Shown: positions 34,672-44,025, counted from the first letter of the stretch. The stretch is 64,000 bases of DNA from Shinella curvata (GCF_022899935.1 NZ_JALJCJ010000005.1:372001-436000); one strand, 5' to 3'. Numbers and translations: made by a program. Notes: generated by a model from the letters alone, not told the origin.

Positions 34672-35856
34672 TCAGACCTTGACCCAGGCGCCGTTCTTCT
34701 TCGACGACTGCACACAGGCGTCCACGAAGAGCATGCCCTTGAGGCCATCATCGACCGTCGGATAGACAATCGCCGGATCGGCCTTCGCACCGTTGCGCTT
34801 GGCATAGATGGCGCGTGCGGCTTCCGAATAGATATTGGCAAAGCCTTCGAGATAGCCTTCCGGATGGCCCGAGGGCACGCGGCTGACACGGGCGGCAGCA
34901 GCGCCCGAGCCGGCACCGTTGCGGGTGATCAGGCGCTTCGGCTCGCCGAAGGGCGTGTACCAGAGATAGTTCGGATCGGCCTGCACCCATTCGAGGCCAC
35001 CCTTGGTGCCATAGACGCGCACCTTGAGACCGTTCTCATGGCCGGGCGCGACCTGGCTGCACCAGAGCATGCCCTTGGCGCGCGCGCCGTCCTTCTCCTT
35101 GAAGCGCATCATAACATGAGCGTTGTCATCGAGCTTGCGACCCGGCACGAAGCTGTCGAGATCGGCCGACAGCTCTTCCAGTTCCAGACCCGAGACGAAG
35201 CAACCGAGATTGTAGGCATGCGTGCCGATGTCGCCGGTGGATCCGCCCGCGCCCGACTTGCTGGGATCCGTCCGCCAAGCGGCCTGTTTCTGGCCGCTCG
35301 ACTCGATATCTTCCGTCAGCCAGTCCTGCGGATATTCCATCTGCACGAGACGGATCGTGCCGAGCTCGCCATTGGCGACCATCTCGCGCGCCTGCCGGAC
35401 CATGGGATAGCCGGTGTAGTTGTGCGTCAAAACGAAGAGCGCATCGCTTTCCTCGGCGAGCTTCTTCAGCTTGCGTGCATCCGGCAACGTCGAGGTCAGC
35501 GGCTTGTCGCAGATGACATGGATGCCGCGTTTCAGGAACTCCTTGGCGGCCTCGTAATGCACATGGTTCGGCGTTACGATCGCCACGGCCTCGATGCCGT
35601 TCTTCAGCTTGGCCTCGCGGATCGCCATTTCCTTGAAGCTGCCATAGCTGCGCGACGGATCGAGCCCGAGTTCACGCGCCGACTGCTCGGCCTTTTCCGG
35701 CGAGGACGAGAGCGCGCCTGCGACGAGCTCATAGTGATCGTCGAGACGGGCGGCGATGCGGTGCACCGCGCCGATGAAGGCGCCGGAGCCGCCGCCGACC
35801 ATGCCGAGCCGGATCCGCCGTTCCCGCGTTTCGCTTGCGCTTCCTTCGATTGCCAT
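34672..35856 (-). CDS. Gfo/Idh/MocA-family oxidoreductase
   Basis: The 394-residue NAD(P)-dependent dehydrogenase has the Rossmann loop GMVGGGSGAFIG (residues 18-29) and the family motif CDKPL, a variant of EKP. It follows the TIM-barrel gene by 12 bases. The cluster of importer, TIM-barrel isomerase and dehydrogenase is typical for inositol- or other polyol-like compounds or modified sugars. The substrate cannot be named from sequence. Confidence 0.9.
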   Translation of the reverse strand: MAIEGSASETRERRIRLGMVGGGSGAFIGAVHRIAARLDDHYELVAGALSSSPEKAEQSARELGLDPSRSYGSFKEMAIREAKLKNGIEAVAIVTPNHVHYEAAKEFLKRGIHVICDKPLTSTLPDARKLKKLAEESDALFVLTHNYTGYPMVRQAREMVANGELGTIRLVQMEYPQDWLTEDIESSGQKQAAWRTDPSKSGAGGSTGDIGTHAYNLGCFVSGLELEELSADLDSFVPGRKLDDNAHVMMRFKEKDGARAKGMLWCSQVAPGHENGLKVRVYGTKGGLEWVQADPNYLWYTPFGEPKRLITRNGAGSGAAAARVSRVPSGHPEGYLEGFANIYSEAARAIYAKRNGAKADPAIVYPTVDDGLKGMLFVDACVQSSKKNGAWVKV

Positions 35857-35868
35857 TGATATTCCTCC

Positions 35869-36921
35869 CTAGAGCCCAAGCATGCGCCGATTGGCGGCGT
35901 CATCCGTGCCGGCATCGGCAAAATCGTCGAACGCCTTTTCCGTCACGCGGATGATGTGCGCCTTGACGAACTCCGCACCCTCGCGGGCGCCGTCTTCCGG
36001 GTGCTTCAGCGCGCATTCCCATTCGACCACAGCCCAGCCGGCAAAGTCGTTGGCGGCCATCTTGGAGAAGACGGCGCCGAAATCGACCTGGCCGTCGCCC
36101 AGCGAACGGAAGCGGCCCGCGCGGTTCACCCAGCCCTGATAGCCGCCATAGACGCCCTGCCGGCCCGTCGGGTTGAACTCGGCATCCTTCACATGGAACA
36201 TGCGGATGCGGTCCTTGTAGATGTCGATATTGTCGAGATAGTCTAGGCACTGGAGGACATAGTGCGAGGGATCGTAGAGCATGCAGGCGCGGGCATGGTT
36301 GCCGGTGCGCTCCAGGAACATCTCGTAGGTGATGCCGTCGTGCAGGTCCTCACCCGGATGGATTTCGTAGCAGATATCGACGCCGTTCTCCTCGGCATGG
36401 TCGAGGATCGGCTTCCAGCGCTTGGCAAGCTCATCGAAAGCAGTCTCAACGAGGCCGGCCGGCCGCTGCGGCCAAGGATAGACGAAGGGCCAGGCGAGCG
36501 CACCGGAGAAGCTTGCCATGGCATCGAGGCCCAGATGCCTGGAGGCGGTCAGCGCCATCTTCACCTGTTCCACGGCCCATTCCTGCCGCGCCTTCGGATT
36601 GCCGCGCACTTCGGGCGCCGCAAAGCCGTTGAAGGCCTCGTCATAGGCGGGATGCACGGCGACGAGCTGACCCTGAAGGTGGGTCGAGAGTTCGGTAACC
36701 TCGACGCCGTTTTCACGCGCCTTGCCGGCGAATTCATCGCAATAGGTCTTGGATTCCGCGGCTTTCTTCAGGTCGATGAAGCGCGCATCCCAGCTTGGGA
36801 CCTGCACGCCCCTGTAGCCGATATCGGCGGCCCATTTGGTAATCGACTCCCAGGAATTGAACGGCGCGGCATCGCCCGCGAACTGTGCAAGAAACAGGGC
36901 CGGGCCCTTGATCGTCTTCAT
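35869..36921 (-). CDS. Sugar phosphate isomerase/epimerase family protein (xylose-isomerase-like TIM barrel)
   Basis: The 350-residue protein has the AP-endonuclease-2-like TIM barrel. Metal-ligand regions are visible in ICYEIHPGEDLHDG, MLYDPSHY, RMFHVKDAEF and AVVEWECALKH. Members are epimerases or isomerases, or dehydratases in the case of IolE. It heads a two-gene unit with the dehydrogenase and has its own palindromic operator candidate about 54 bases upstream. Confidence 0.9.
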   Translation of the reverse strand: MKTIKGPALFLAQFAGDAAPFNSWESITKWAADIGYRGVQVPSWDARFIDLKKAAESKTYCDEFAGKARENGVEVTELSTHLQGQLVAVHPAYDEAFNGFAAPEVRGNPKARQEWAVEQVKMALTASRHLGLDAMASFSGALAWPFVYPWPQRPAGLVETAFDELAKRWKPILDHAEENGVDICYEIHPGEDLHDGITYEMFLERTGNHARACMLYDPSHYVLQCLDYLDNIDIYKDRIRMFHVKDAEFNPTGRQGVYGGYQGWVNRAGRFRSLGDGQVDFGAVFSKMAANDFAGWAVVEWECALKHPEDGAREGAEFVKAHIIRVTEKAFDDFADAGTDDAANRRMLGL

Positions 36922-36974
36922 GTGTGACGTCCTCCCATGGAAACGGCCATCCTCGCGGCCAGTCTCGGATATTT

Positions 36975-36992
36975 TTGCGGTACGTACCGCAA
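36975..36992. promoter_or_regulatory. Palindromic operator candidate upstream of the TIM-barrel/dehydrogenase genes
   Basis: TTGCGGTACGTACCGCAA is a perfect 18-base palindrome with central TACGTA. It lies 54 bases upstream of the ATG at 36921. It differs from the operators at 40916-40960, so the catabolic pair may answer to a second LacI- or GntR-type regulator. Confidence 0.6.
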
Positions 36993-37083
36993 CGCGTGAA
37001 AGCTAGCGGCCTTTGGTGGGGCGAGCAATGTCAAATTCGGTAAAATGGAATTGAATGAAGAGGCAGCGTTCCCACTTCTCCTT

Positions 37084-37160
37084 CGTCATGGTCGGGCTTG
37101 ACCCGACCATCCACGCCCCTACCCGCGGCATGAATCCCCGGTTCAAGCCCGAGGATGACG
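37084..37160. repeat. Rhizobiales palindromic repeat (RIME-like)
   Basis: Outer arms of 18 bases (CGTCATGGTCGGGCTTGA and TCAAGCCCGAGGATGACG, 16 matching) enclose an inner hairpin GGTCGGG/CCCGACC. The type, with inner phrases like CGACCATCCACG and GGCATGAATCCCCG, recurs in many Rhizobiales genomes and causes spurious peptide calls. It lies between the ABC operon and the catabolic pair, in an intergenic stretch of 312 bases (36922-37233) otherwise holding only the palindrome at 36975 and the stem-loop at 37191. Confidence 0.75.
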
Positions 37161-37190
37161 GCGGTGGGTGGGGGGCATGGTCATGGCGAA

Positions 37191-37218
37191 CCGCCCGGGT
37201 CATCATGTCCCGGGCGGC
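37191..37218 (-). terminator. Stem-loop after the ABC binding-protein gene
   Basis: CCGCCCGGG and CCCGGGCGG form a perfect 9-bp stem about 16 bases past the stop at 37234. Only TTCGCC follows on the minus strand, so it may reduce rather than stop read-through into the genes at 36921. Confidence 0.55.
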
Positions 37219-37233
37219 CTTGATGTCGTCAGA

Positions 37234-38187
37234 TCAGAACGGGGAATCCGGGAAGTAGAAGTCCTTCGCGTTGTCCTTCGTCACCAGCGTGGCGTCGATC
37301 GTGTAGACGCCGCGGACCGGAACCTGGCCATAGAAGTTGGCGGCGGTCATTTCGAGCGCGGTGCCGACCATTGCCGGCGGATAGAGCACGTCGACCGGGA
37401 TCATCTTGTCGCCGTCCATGACCTTCTTGATCATGTCCTTCGAGCCGGCACCGGCGACGACATACTGGATGTCCGTACGGCCGGCCTGTTCGATGGCCTG
37501 GAGAACGCCGACGGCCATGTCGTCGTCCTGGCACCATACGACGTCGATCTTCTGGTACTTGGTCAGGTAGTCCTGCATGACCTTGAAGGCGTCGTCGCGG
37601 TTCCAGTTGCCGTACTGGCGGTCGAGAACCTTGACGCCGGAGCCTTCGATACCCTTGTCGAAGCCGTTCTGGCGTTCCTGGTCGATCGGGATCGGCATGC
37701 CGCGGATAACGACGACCTCGGCTTCCGGCGTCGTGGTCTTGATGTATTCGCCGGCCGTCTGGCCAAGCGCGAAGTTGTTGCCGGCGACATAGAGGTCACG
37801 CACGGAATTGTCGTTGACGCTCGGTGCGCGGTCGACGAGCGAGACGAACGTACCCTTGTCCTTGATTTCCTTGATGGCGTTGACCAGCGGATCCGGATCG
37901 GTCGGCAGGATGACGAGTGCGTCGATGCCCTGCGTTGCAAGGTCCTGCACGGCATTCGCCTGACTTGCCGGATCCGGCGAGGTCTTGACGATAACGTTGA
38001 GGCCCGGATGGCTTGCCATCAGCTGCTTGGCGACGCGCTCGGCATGATAGATCACGCCCGCCGTCCAGCCATGGCTAGCGGCCGGGATGGAGACGCCGAT
38101 CGTCACCTTCTTCTCTTCCTGTGCGTGGGCAAAGCCGGCAACGACGGAGAATGCCGCAACCGTCAGGCCGAGTAGTTTCTTGCGCAT
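37234..38187 (-). CDS. Sugar ABC transporter substrate-binding protein
   Basis: The 317-residue periplasmic protein has a signal peptide (cleavage after GFAHA, residue 22) and the RbsB-type pattern (VTIGVSIPAASHGWTAGVIYHAERVAK, GIDALVILPTDPDPLVNAI, GVLQAIEQAG). It belongs to the ribose/xylose/galactose-binding superfamily (CUT2). The ligand is unknown. It is the third gene of the ATPase-permease-binding protein operon, 107 bases after the permease. Confidence 0.9.
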   Translation of the reverse strand: MRKKLLGLTVAAFSVVAGFAHAQEEKKVTIGVSIPAASHGWTAGVIYHAERVAKQLMASHPGLNVIVKTSPDPASQANAVQDLATQGIDALVILPTDPDPLVNAIKEIKDKGTFVSLVDRAPSVNDNSVRDLYVAGNNFALGQTAGEYIKTTTPEAEVVVIRGMPIPIDQERQNGFDKGIEGSGVKVLDRQYGNWNRDDAFKVMQDYLTKYQKIDVVWCQDDDMAVGVLQAIEQAGRTDIQYVVAGAGSKDMIKKVMDGDKMIPVDVLYPPAMVGTALEMTAANFYGQVPVRGVYTIDATLVTKDNAKDFYFPDSPF

Positions 38188-38294
38188 GAGTTTCCTCCCA
38201 AAATCAGGTCTCGCTTCGTGGCCGGGCGACCCGTAAAACCCGGCTATTCCCCTCGCAGATCCGACCCCTTACACGGAGCCGGACCCGCTTGGCT

Positions 38295-39305
38295 TTACGA
38301 CTTCCGCACCAGCGAGCGCTGGACGAGCATCGCAATAATGATGATCGCGCCCTGGATGGCCCCGATCAGGTATTCGCTGATGAAGTTGGATAGCAGCATG
38401 ATGTTGCCTACCAATTCGAGAATGAAGGCGCCGCAGATCGTGCCCCAGACGCGGCCCGCCCCGCCCTTCAGCGCCGTGCCGCCGACGACGACCGCGGTGA
38501 TCGCCTGCAACTCCCAGAGAATGCCGGTGGTGGCCGAAGTGGAGCCGAGGCGCGGCACATAAAGCAGCACGGCGATGGCGACGCACAGGCCCTGGATGAC
38601 GAAGGCGATGGTGCGCACGCGGTTGACCGGAATGCCGGAATAGCGCGCGACATCACTGTTCGAGCCGACCGCGACGACATGGCGGCCGTAGCGCGTGCGA
38701 TAGAGAACGAAGGCGGCGACGATGGTGACGGCGAAAATGACGACAATCGGGATCGGCACGCCGAACAGGGTGCCGAAATAGGCCGGGCGATAGAGCGTCT
38801 GCAATTCCGGCTCGCGCAACGTGATCGCGCCGCCCTGGGAAAGCCAGGTGGTCAGGCCGCGATAGATGCCCATCGTGCCGAGCGTGGCGATGAACGGCTC
38901 GATCTTGCCGACCGTGGTGATGAGACCATTCAGCAGCCCGCAGCCGGCGCCGATGACGATCGTCAGCGCAATGGCCGCCGTCAGCATGAGCGAAGGATCG
39001 GCAATGGCGCCGGAATTCATGAAGAGGATCATGATCGAGGCGACGAAGGCGACCATCGAGCCGACGGACAGGTCAAGATCGCCCGACGAGATGACGAAGG
39101 TGGCGCCGACCGCGACGATGGCGATGAAGGCGCTGCGTGTTGCCACGTTCGCCAGATTGGTGATGCCGATGAAATTGGGGTTCACCAGTGCGCCGACGAT
39201 GAGAAGCAGCGCCAGCGCCGCAAAGGGCGCGACGGCTCTCAGATCGACATCCCGCCAACTGCGGCCCCTGCCCTTGCTTTCGACCGCGTCTTCGCTTGCC
39301 GTCAT
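38295..39305 (-). CDS. Sugar ABC transporter permease (RbsC-like)
   Basis: The 336-residue membrane protein has about nine to ten helices and the RbsC signature FVISSGDLDLSVGSMVAF (about residues 75-95) and TYR...RTRYGRHVVAVGSN (around 215-235). It forms the membrane channel of the CUT2 importer with the adjacent ATPase. Confidence 0.92.
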   Translation of the reverse strand: MTASEDAVESKGRGRSWRDVDLRAVAPFAALALLLIVGALVNPNFIGITNLANVATRSAFIAIVAVGATFVISSGDLDLSVGSMVAFVASIMILFMNSGAIADPSLMLTAAIALTIVIGAGCGLLNGLITTVGKIEPFIATLGTMGIYRGLTTWLSQGGAITLREPELQTLYRPAYFGTLFGVPIPIVVIFAVTIVAAFVLYRTRYGRHVVAVGSNSDVARYSGIPVNRVRTIAFVIQGLCVAIAVLLYVPRLGSTSATTGILWELQAITAVVVGGTALKGGAGRVWGTICGAFILELVGNIMLLSNFISEYLIGAIQGAIIIIAMLVQRSLVRKS

Positions 39306-39354
39306 GTTCGTCCCCGACGTGAATGCGTTGTTCTTATGCTGCCGGCCGATGGGC

Positions 39355-40881
39355 TCAGGCAGCGGTCTTTTTCTTCAGGCCTGCCGAATAGCGCATGATC
39401 TCCTGTTCGGAGATTTCCTCGCCTTCGAGAATGCCGACGATCCGCCCTTCGCGCATCACGGCGACGCGAGTGCACAGGCCGATGATCTCCGGCATCTCCG
39501 AGGAGACGACGATGATCGATTTGCCGTCGCGGGCGAGCGCCGAGATGAAATGGTAGATCTGCTGCTTGGTGCCGACATCGATGCCGCGCGTCGGCTCGTC
39601 GATGATGATGACGTCGGGTTCGGTCTCCATGACCTTGGCGAGCAGCAGTTTCTGCTGGTTGCCGCCCGACATGCGGCCAGCGACGACACGGCCGTCCCGC
39701 ACGCGGATATCGAAGCGCCGGCGCGCGCGCTCCAGCGACTCGGCCTCGCTTTTCGGGCTGAGATAACCGTACTGGCCGTGTTTGCCGAGCGATTGCAGCG
39801 TGAGGTTCGCTGTCATGCGCGAATTGAGCAGCAGTCCCTTGTGCTTGCGGTCCTTGGTCATATAGGCGATGCCGACGCGGTTGGCGGCATGCACGTCGCC
39901 GGCCGGCACACTTTCACCGCGCACCGTGACCTCGCCCGATGCGCGAGAACGCAGGCCCGCGACCGCTTCCATCAACTCCGTGCGGCCCGAACCGATCAGG
40001 CCGGAAAAGCCGAGGATTTCGCCCTTGCGCACCTCGAAGCTCGCATCCTGCACATAATGCGTCGTCAGCCCGGCGACGGCGAGCGTCACCTCTTCATCGA
40101 TGCTCGGCTCCTGCTTGCCGGGATAGAGGCTCGACAACTCACGACCGACCATCAGCTGTGCGATGGATTCACCGTCGAGAATGCTGGTCGGCGCGGTCTT
40201 TACCCATTGCCCGTCGCGCAGCACGGTGACGCGGTCGGTCAGCTCCATCACCTCGTCCAGCTTGTGCGAGACGAAGACGAAGGACGTGCCGTTTTCGCGC
40301 AGCTTGCGCACCTGGCGGAAGAGGTAGTTGGTTTCTTCGCGGGAGAGCACAGCGGTCGGCTCGTCCATGAAGATTATGCGCGCATCGCGGCTGATCGCCT
40401 TGGCGATCTCCACCATCTGCTTGTCGGCGATGGAGAGCGAACTGATCATCGCATTTTCATCGACATGCGAACCGAGCTGGTCGAGAACGCGGCGCGTTTC
40501 GGCGCGCATGAATTTGCGGTCGAGCACGCCGAAACGCGTGACCTCACGACCGAGGAACAGGCTCTCGGTGACGGTCAGGTGCTCAGCAAGGTTGAATTCC
40601 TGGTGGATGATGACGATGCCGAGATGCTCGGCCTGGCCGTTCGGCGGCAACTTGACGGACTTGCCGTCCAGCAGGATCTCGCCCGAGGTCGGCTGCTCGA
40701 AGCCCGAGAGGATTTTCACCAGCGTCGACTTGCCCGCGCCATTCTCGCCCATCAGCGCATGGATTTCGCCGGCGCGAAGCTCGAAATTGACGCTGAACAG
40801 GACCTGCACGCCGTTGAACGACTTGCTGATACGGCGCGCGGAAAGAACGACGGGAGCCCCGTCTGCAGCGTCCGGATTCAT
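39355..40881 (-). CDS. Sugar ABC transporter ATP-binding protein (RbsA-like, duplicated)
   Basis: The 508-residue protein carries two ABC ATPase halves. In the N-terminal half Walker A is GENGAGKST and the Walker B is RIIFMDEPTA; the signature is LSIADKQMVEIAKAIS. In the C-terminal half the P-loop is degenerate (SGLIGSGRTELM) while the signature MSGGNQQKLLLAKV and Walker B VIIIDEPTRG are kept, as in RbsA, XylG and MglA. It is first in its operon and divergent from the LacI gene at 41089, with tandem operators between. Confidence 0.93.
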   Translation of the reverse strand: MNPDAADGAPVVLSARRISKSFNGVQVLFSVNFELRAGEIHALMGENGAGKSTLVKILSGFEQPTSGEILLDGKSVKLPPNGQAEHLGIVIIHQEFNLAEHLTVTESLFLGREVTRFGVLDRKFMRAETRRVLDQLGSHVDENAMISSLSIADKQMVEIAKAISRDARIIFMDEPTAVLSREETNYLFRQVRKLRENGTSFVFVSHKLDEVMELTDRVTVLRDGQWVKTAPTSILDGESIAQLMVGRELSSLYPGKQEPSIDEEVTLAVAGLTTHYVQDASFEVRKGEILGFSGLIGSGRTELMEAVAGLRSRASGEVTVRGESVPAGDVHAANRVGIAYMTKDRKHKGLLLNSRMTANLTLQSLGKHGQYGYLSPKSEAESLERARRRFDIRVRDGRVVAGRMSGGNQQKLLLAKVMETEPDVIIIDEPTRGIDVGTKQQIYHFISALARDGKSIIVVSSEMPEIIGLCTRVAVMREGRIVGILEGEEISEQEIMRYSAGLKKKTAA

Positions 40882-40915
40882 CGATTTCCTCCCTGCGGCT
40901 CCTCGACCGCTTGAG

Positions 40916-40960
40916 CATGATGTAAACCTTTACACGATCTATGTAAAGGTTTACATCATG
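40916..40960. promoter_or_regulatory. Divergent LacI operators as a perfect 19-bp inverted repeat
   Basis: CATGATGTAAACCTTTACA (40916-40934) and its exact reverse complement (40942-40960) are separated by 7 bases. Each arm holds a LacI-type half-site pair, TGTAAA-CC-TTTACA and TGTAAA-GG-TTTACA. It lies 35 bases upstream of the ATPase ATG and about 130 bases upstream of the divergent LacI start. Two repressor dimers on both arms could control the sugar operon and the repressor itself. Confidence 0.85.
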
Positions 40961-41088
40961 GGATATCAGGAATTTTCAGCAAGCGCCGTTTGACCGCCGG
41001 TCCAGTCTGTGTAGTGTCCCCGCACTTCGTTTGATTTCAGCAATCCCAGATCGCCAGACTGGTATTGCACCGCCGAGTGAGAGCCAGT

Positions 41089-42120
41089 TTGTCGTCATCC
41101 AGCCCCGCCACGATCGAGGACGTCGCGCGCATCGCGCAGGTGTCGATCGCGACCGTATCGCGGGCCATCCACACGCCCGAAAAAGTGGCGAACTCGACGC
41201 GGCTGAAGGTCAATCAGGCAATCGCCATCACCGGCTACACGACCAATGCCATGGCGCGCAGCCTGAGGCTCGGTCGCTCGAACATGATTCTGGTCGTCGC
41301 CCCCGATATCGGCGATCCCAACTTCTCCAACATCCTCGTCGGCCTGGAAAACGAGGCACGCGCGCATGGCTACGGCATCCTTATCGGCCACACGCAGAAC
41401 GATCCGCAGCGCGGGCTGGAATATCTGAAATTCCTCAATTCCAACCAGGCGGCCGGCCTCATCCTGTTCACCGGCATCCTGCCCTTCGGCCACCAGAGCA
41501 TGACCGCGCGCCTACCGCCCAGCGTCGGCGTTTTCGAGCCGGTCTATAATGGCGGCATCCCCTATGTCGGCGTCGACGATATCGAGGGTGCGCGCAAGGC
41601 CGTTGATCTTCTGATCGCTGAGGGACACCGCAAGATCGCCTTCATCGGTGATTCGCGCACACGGCTTGCCTATAGCCGCCGCCGGCAGGGCTATGACGCC
41701 GGGCTGGATGCCGCCGGCGTACCGGTCGGCGATCGTATCATCCTGGAAGGCGACGGAACGATCGAAAGCGGCCGCCTTGCGCTTGAACAGCTTTTCATGC
41801 GCGACACGCTGCCGAGCGCCTTCATGTGCGTCAACGACCAGACCGCCATCGGCGTGATGATCGGGCTTGGCGCGCGCGGCTATGATATCCCGACCGATTT
41901 TTCCGTGACCGGTTTCGACGACGTGCCGCAGGCGAGCTTCATGACGCCGTCGCTGACGACGATCCGCCAGCCGCGCACCGCCATCGGCAAGAGCGCCATG
42001 GCGCTGCTCTTCGAGCTGCTGTCCAACAACGAACCGGCCGAAACGGAAATCCTGCTTCGGCCGGACCTGATCGTGCGCAACTCTGTATCGGCTCCGGCGC
42101 GGCGCTTCGTGCGCCGCTAG
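41089..42120 (+). CDS. LacI-family repressor of the adjacent sugar operon
   Basis: The protein of about 343 residues opens with the LacI helix-turn-helix (ATIEDVARIAQVSIATVSRAIHT) and hinge helix (NAMARSLRLGRSNMI), followed by the sugar-binding domain. It is divergent from the CUT2 operon and its operators. The start is uncertain: TTG 41089 has GAGAG 6 bases upstream; GTG 41077 or TTG 41065 would add 4 or 8 residues. It likely senses the imported sugar or a derived compound. Confidence 0.88.
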   Translation: MSSSSPATIEDVARIAQVSIATVSRAIHTPEKVANSTRLKVNQAIAITGYTTNAMARSLRLGRSNMILVVAPDIGDPNFSNILVGLENEARAHGYGILIGHTQNDPQRGLEYLKFLNSNQAAGLILFTGILPFGHQSMTARLPPSVGVFEPVYNGGIPYVGVDDIEGARKAVDLLIAEGHRKIAFIGDSRTRLAYSRRRQGYDAGLDAAGVPVGDRIILEGDGTIESGRLALEQLFMRDTLPSAFMCVNDQTAIGVMIGLGARGYDIPTDFSVTGFDDVPQASFMTPSLTTIRQPRTAIGKSAMALLFELLSNNEPAETEILLRPDLIVRNSVSAPARRFVRR

Positions 42121-42190
42121 AGCATTTCCAGCCGAAGCGAGGTCGCTTCGGCGTCGGATAATGCGGCAAAAACAAAAACCTAGAGCATTT
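42119..42190. repeat. Rhizobial intergenic repeat between convergent genes
   Basis: AGAGCATTT-N2-AGCCG occurs at both ends (42120-42135 and 42183-42198), around a GCCGAAGCGA/TCGCTTCGGC hairpin. Sequences of this AGAGCATTT...GCGGCAAAAACAAAAACC type are scattered through Rhizobiaceae genomes. It separates the convergent LacI and chemoreceptor genes and may serve as their shared terminator. Confidence 0.6.
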
Positions 42191-43699
42191 TTAGCCGTAG
42201 CGGCGATACGCCAGCTTCGCCGTGCGCTGCACGCGTGCCGCCGAGACGGTGAACCGGTCGGCCAGCCCCTTCAGCGTCGTGCTGATCTGCATCAGATTGT
42301 GCGTCGCCGCATTGGTTTCCTCGACCATCGCGGCATTCTGCTGGGTCATCTGGTCCATGCTGCCGACCGCCGTGTTGATCTCGGAAATGCCGGCCGACTG
42401 TTCGCGGGCGGAATTGCTCATGGCGTCGATATGCGCATTGATAAACACCACCTGCTCGCCGATGTGATGCAGCGCCTCGCCGGTTTTGTGGACCAGGGAT
42501 ACGCCGAGCTGCACATCCTCGAAGGACTTGTCGATCAGCGACTTGATCTCCTTGGCCGCTTCCGCTGATTTCTGGGCGAGTTCGCGAACCTCCTGCGCCA
42601 CGACGGCAAAGCCCTTGCCGGCCTCGCCCGCCCGCGCCGCCTCGACGCCGGCATTGAGCGCGAGAAGGTTGGTCTGGAAGGAGATTTGGTCGATCACGCC
42701 GATGATCTGGGTGATCTTGCCCGAAGATTCCTGGATCGCCCCCATGGCGGTGACGGCCTGTTCAACGATCTGGCCGGAGCGCTTGGCCTCTTCCGTCGCA
42801 CTACCGACGACGCGGCGGGCTTCTTCTGCCCGGATCGCCGCCTCGCGGGAAATGGTGGTGATCTCCTCGACGGCCGCCGCGGTCTCTTCGAGTGACGCAG
42901 CCTGCTGCTCGGTGCGCCTGGCCATGTCGTCGGTGGCATTGACCAGTTCGCCGGAATTGCCGGCAGCATCTTCTGCCGCCGTCACGATGGAGCCGAGCGT
43001 GTCGTCCAGTTTCTCGATGGCGGCATTGAAATTGGAACGCAGCCGTTCGAACTGCGGCGCGAGGGGCTGGGCGATGGAGGCGGTGAGATCGCCGCCGGCA
43101 AGCCGGTTGAGCGAGGTGTCGAGCGCGCTCAGCGCCTCCTGCTGCTCGGCGTTGCGAACCCGCCGCTCGGCCTCCGCTTTCTCACGTTCGTCCTGAAGAG
43201 CCTCTAGATAGACCGAGATCGCGTAGTCCATATCGACCAGCGCAGCCTTCACGATGGCGGTGATTTCATCGCTAATCGCCGCCGCTTTCTTGCGGTAGAG
43301 AAACCCTTCGAGATGCTTGGCGATGACACTTTCGACGATCGCCTCGAGGATCAGCGCATAGCCGCCGATATACCAGCGTGGCTCGAGACCAAGGCGGGCA
43401 TGGGTCTTGCCGATCGTGGTGACAGCATCAACATAGTGTGTGTCAAAAGTTGCCGAGCCGATCACTTCCCAATGTTTGACCTGCCGTCCCTTGGCGCTCT
43501 GGATATGCGCCTCGCTGGCAAAGAACCGGGCCGTCTCGGGCGTCGCGCGGGCCTTTGCGTAGAAGGTATCGAGCGCGCCGTCGAGCGAAGCGGAGATGGT
43601 CGGCAGGGCATTCTTCAGCGCCGCGCGCTGGGCCGTGTCGAAATTGACGAACTGGAGACGTTCGTTGAGCTGCTGGGTCTTGCTATCGTGTGCCGACAT
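42191..43699 (-). CDS. Globin-coupled methyl-accepting chemotaxis protein (HemAT-like aerotaxis sensor)
   Basis: The 502-residue soluble receptor has an N-terminal globin-sensor domain (about 10-165). The proximal His is His100 in [17 protein letters not shown], matching HemAT. It continues with a linker of HAMP-like character (about 200-260) and a methyl-accepting signalling domain whose tip is [34 protein letters not shown]. No membrane segment is present. It should sense oxygen through haem and signal to CheA. The ATG at 43699 has AAGGAA upstream. Confidence 0.94.
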   Translation of the reverse strand: MSAHDSKTQQLNERLQFVNFDTAQRAALKNALPTISASLDGALDTFYAKARATPETARFFASEAHIQSAKGRQVKHWEVIGSATFDTHYVDAVTTIGKTHARLGLEPRWYIGGYALILEAIVESVIAKHLEGFLYRKKAAAISDEITAIVKAALVDMDYAISVYLEALQDEREKAEAERRVRNAEQQEALSALDTSLNRLAGGDLTASIAQPLAPQFERLRSNFNAAIEKLDDTLGSIVTAAEDAAGNSGELVNATDDMARRTEQQAASLEETAAAVEEITTISREAAIRAEEARRVVGSATEEAKRSGQIVEQAVTAMGAIQESSGKITQIIGVIDQISFQTNLLALNAGVEAARAGEAGKGFAVVAQEVRELAQKSAEAAKEIKSLIDKSFEDVQLGVSLVHKTGEALHHIGEQVVFINAHIDAMSNSAREQSAGISEINTAVGSMDQMTQQNAAMVEETNAATHNLMQISTTLKGLADRFTVSAARVQRTAKLAYRRYG

Positions 43700-44025
43700 C
43701 CGAAAATTCCTTTGCTGCGGAGGGCAACTGGCGCCAAGTCCCGAATCACGAGGCCGGCTTCCGGTTTGTCGTGATTTTCTGCATTTGATAGTAAACAAAG
43801 ACTATAGCGAAGGCGACAATACTTGTATCGAAATTGACGAACGATAATTTTGAATCAAAATATCCGGCAATGCGGACGTATTGCTATAAACTACATCATT
43901 TAAAATCATTACCTTTAAATATAATCATAAGATAAACTTACCTTACGTGAGGCAAAACTCTCCAGCTCCAAAAACAAAGGGCGCCGCAAGGGCGCCCTTC
44001 GATCTTCAGCTGATAGCGGCAGGGA
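43700..44025. other. AT-rich intergenic region between chemoreceptor and xylA
   Basis: These 326 bases are much richer in A and T than the coding DNA. They hold the upstream region of the chemoreceptor gene and, at the right end, the xylA terminator. I see no coding frame with a ribosome-binding site, no RNA gene and no obvious palindromic operator. Confidence 0.5.
43969..43999 (-). terminator. Terminator of the xyl operon
   Basis: On the minus strand AAGGGCGCC and GGCGCCCTT form a perfect 9-bp stem with a 5-base loop, followed by TGTTTTT, 27 bases after the xylA stop. Confidence 0.88.

Noticed and set aside
37055-37258. Short plus-strand frame with VMVGLDPTIHA and RFKPEDDG
   Set aside because: This peptide is a known artefact of the Rhizobiales palindromic repeat.
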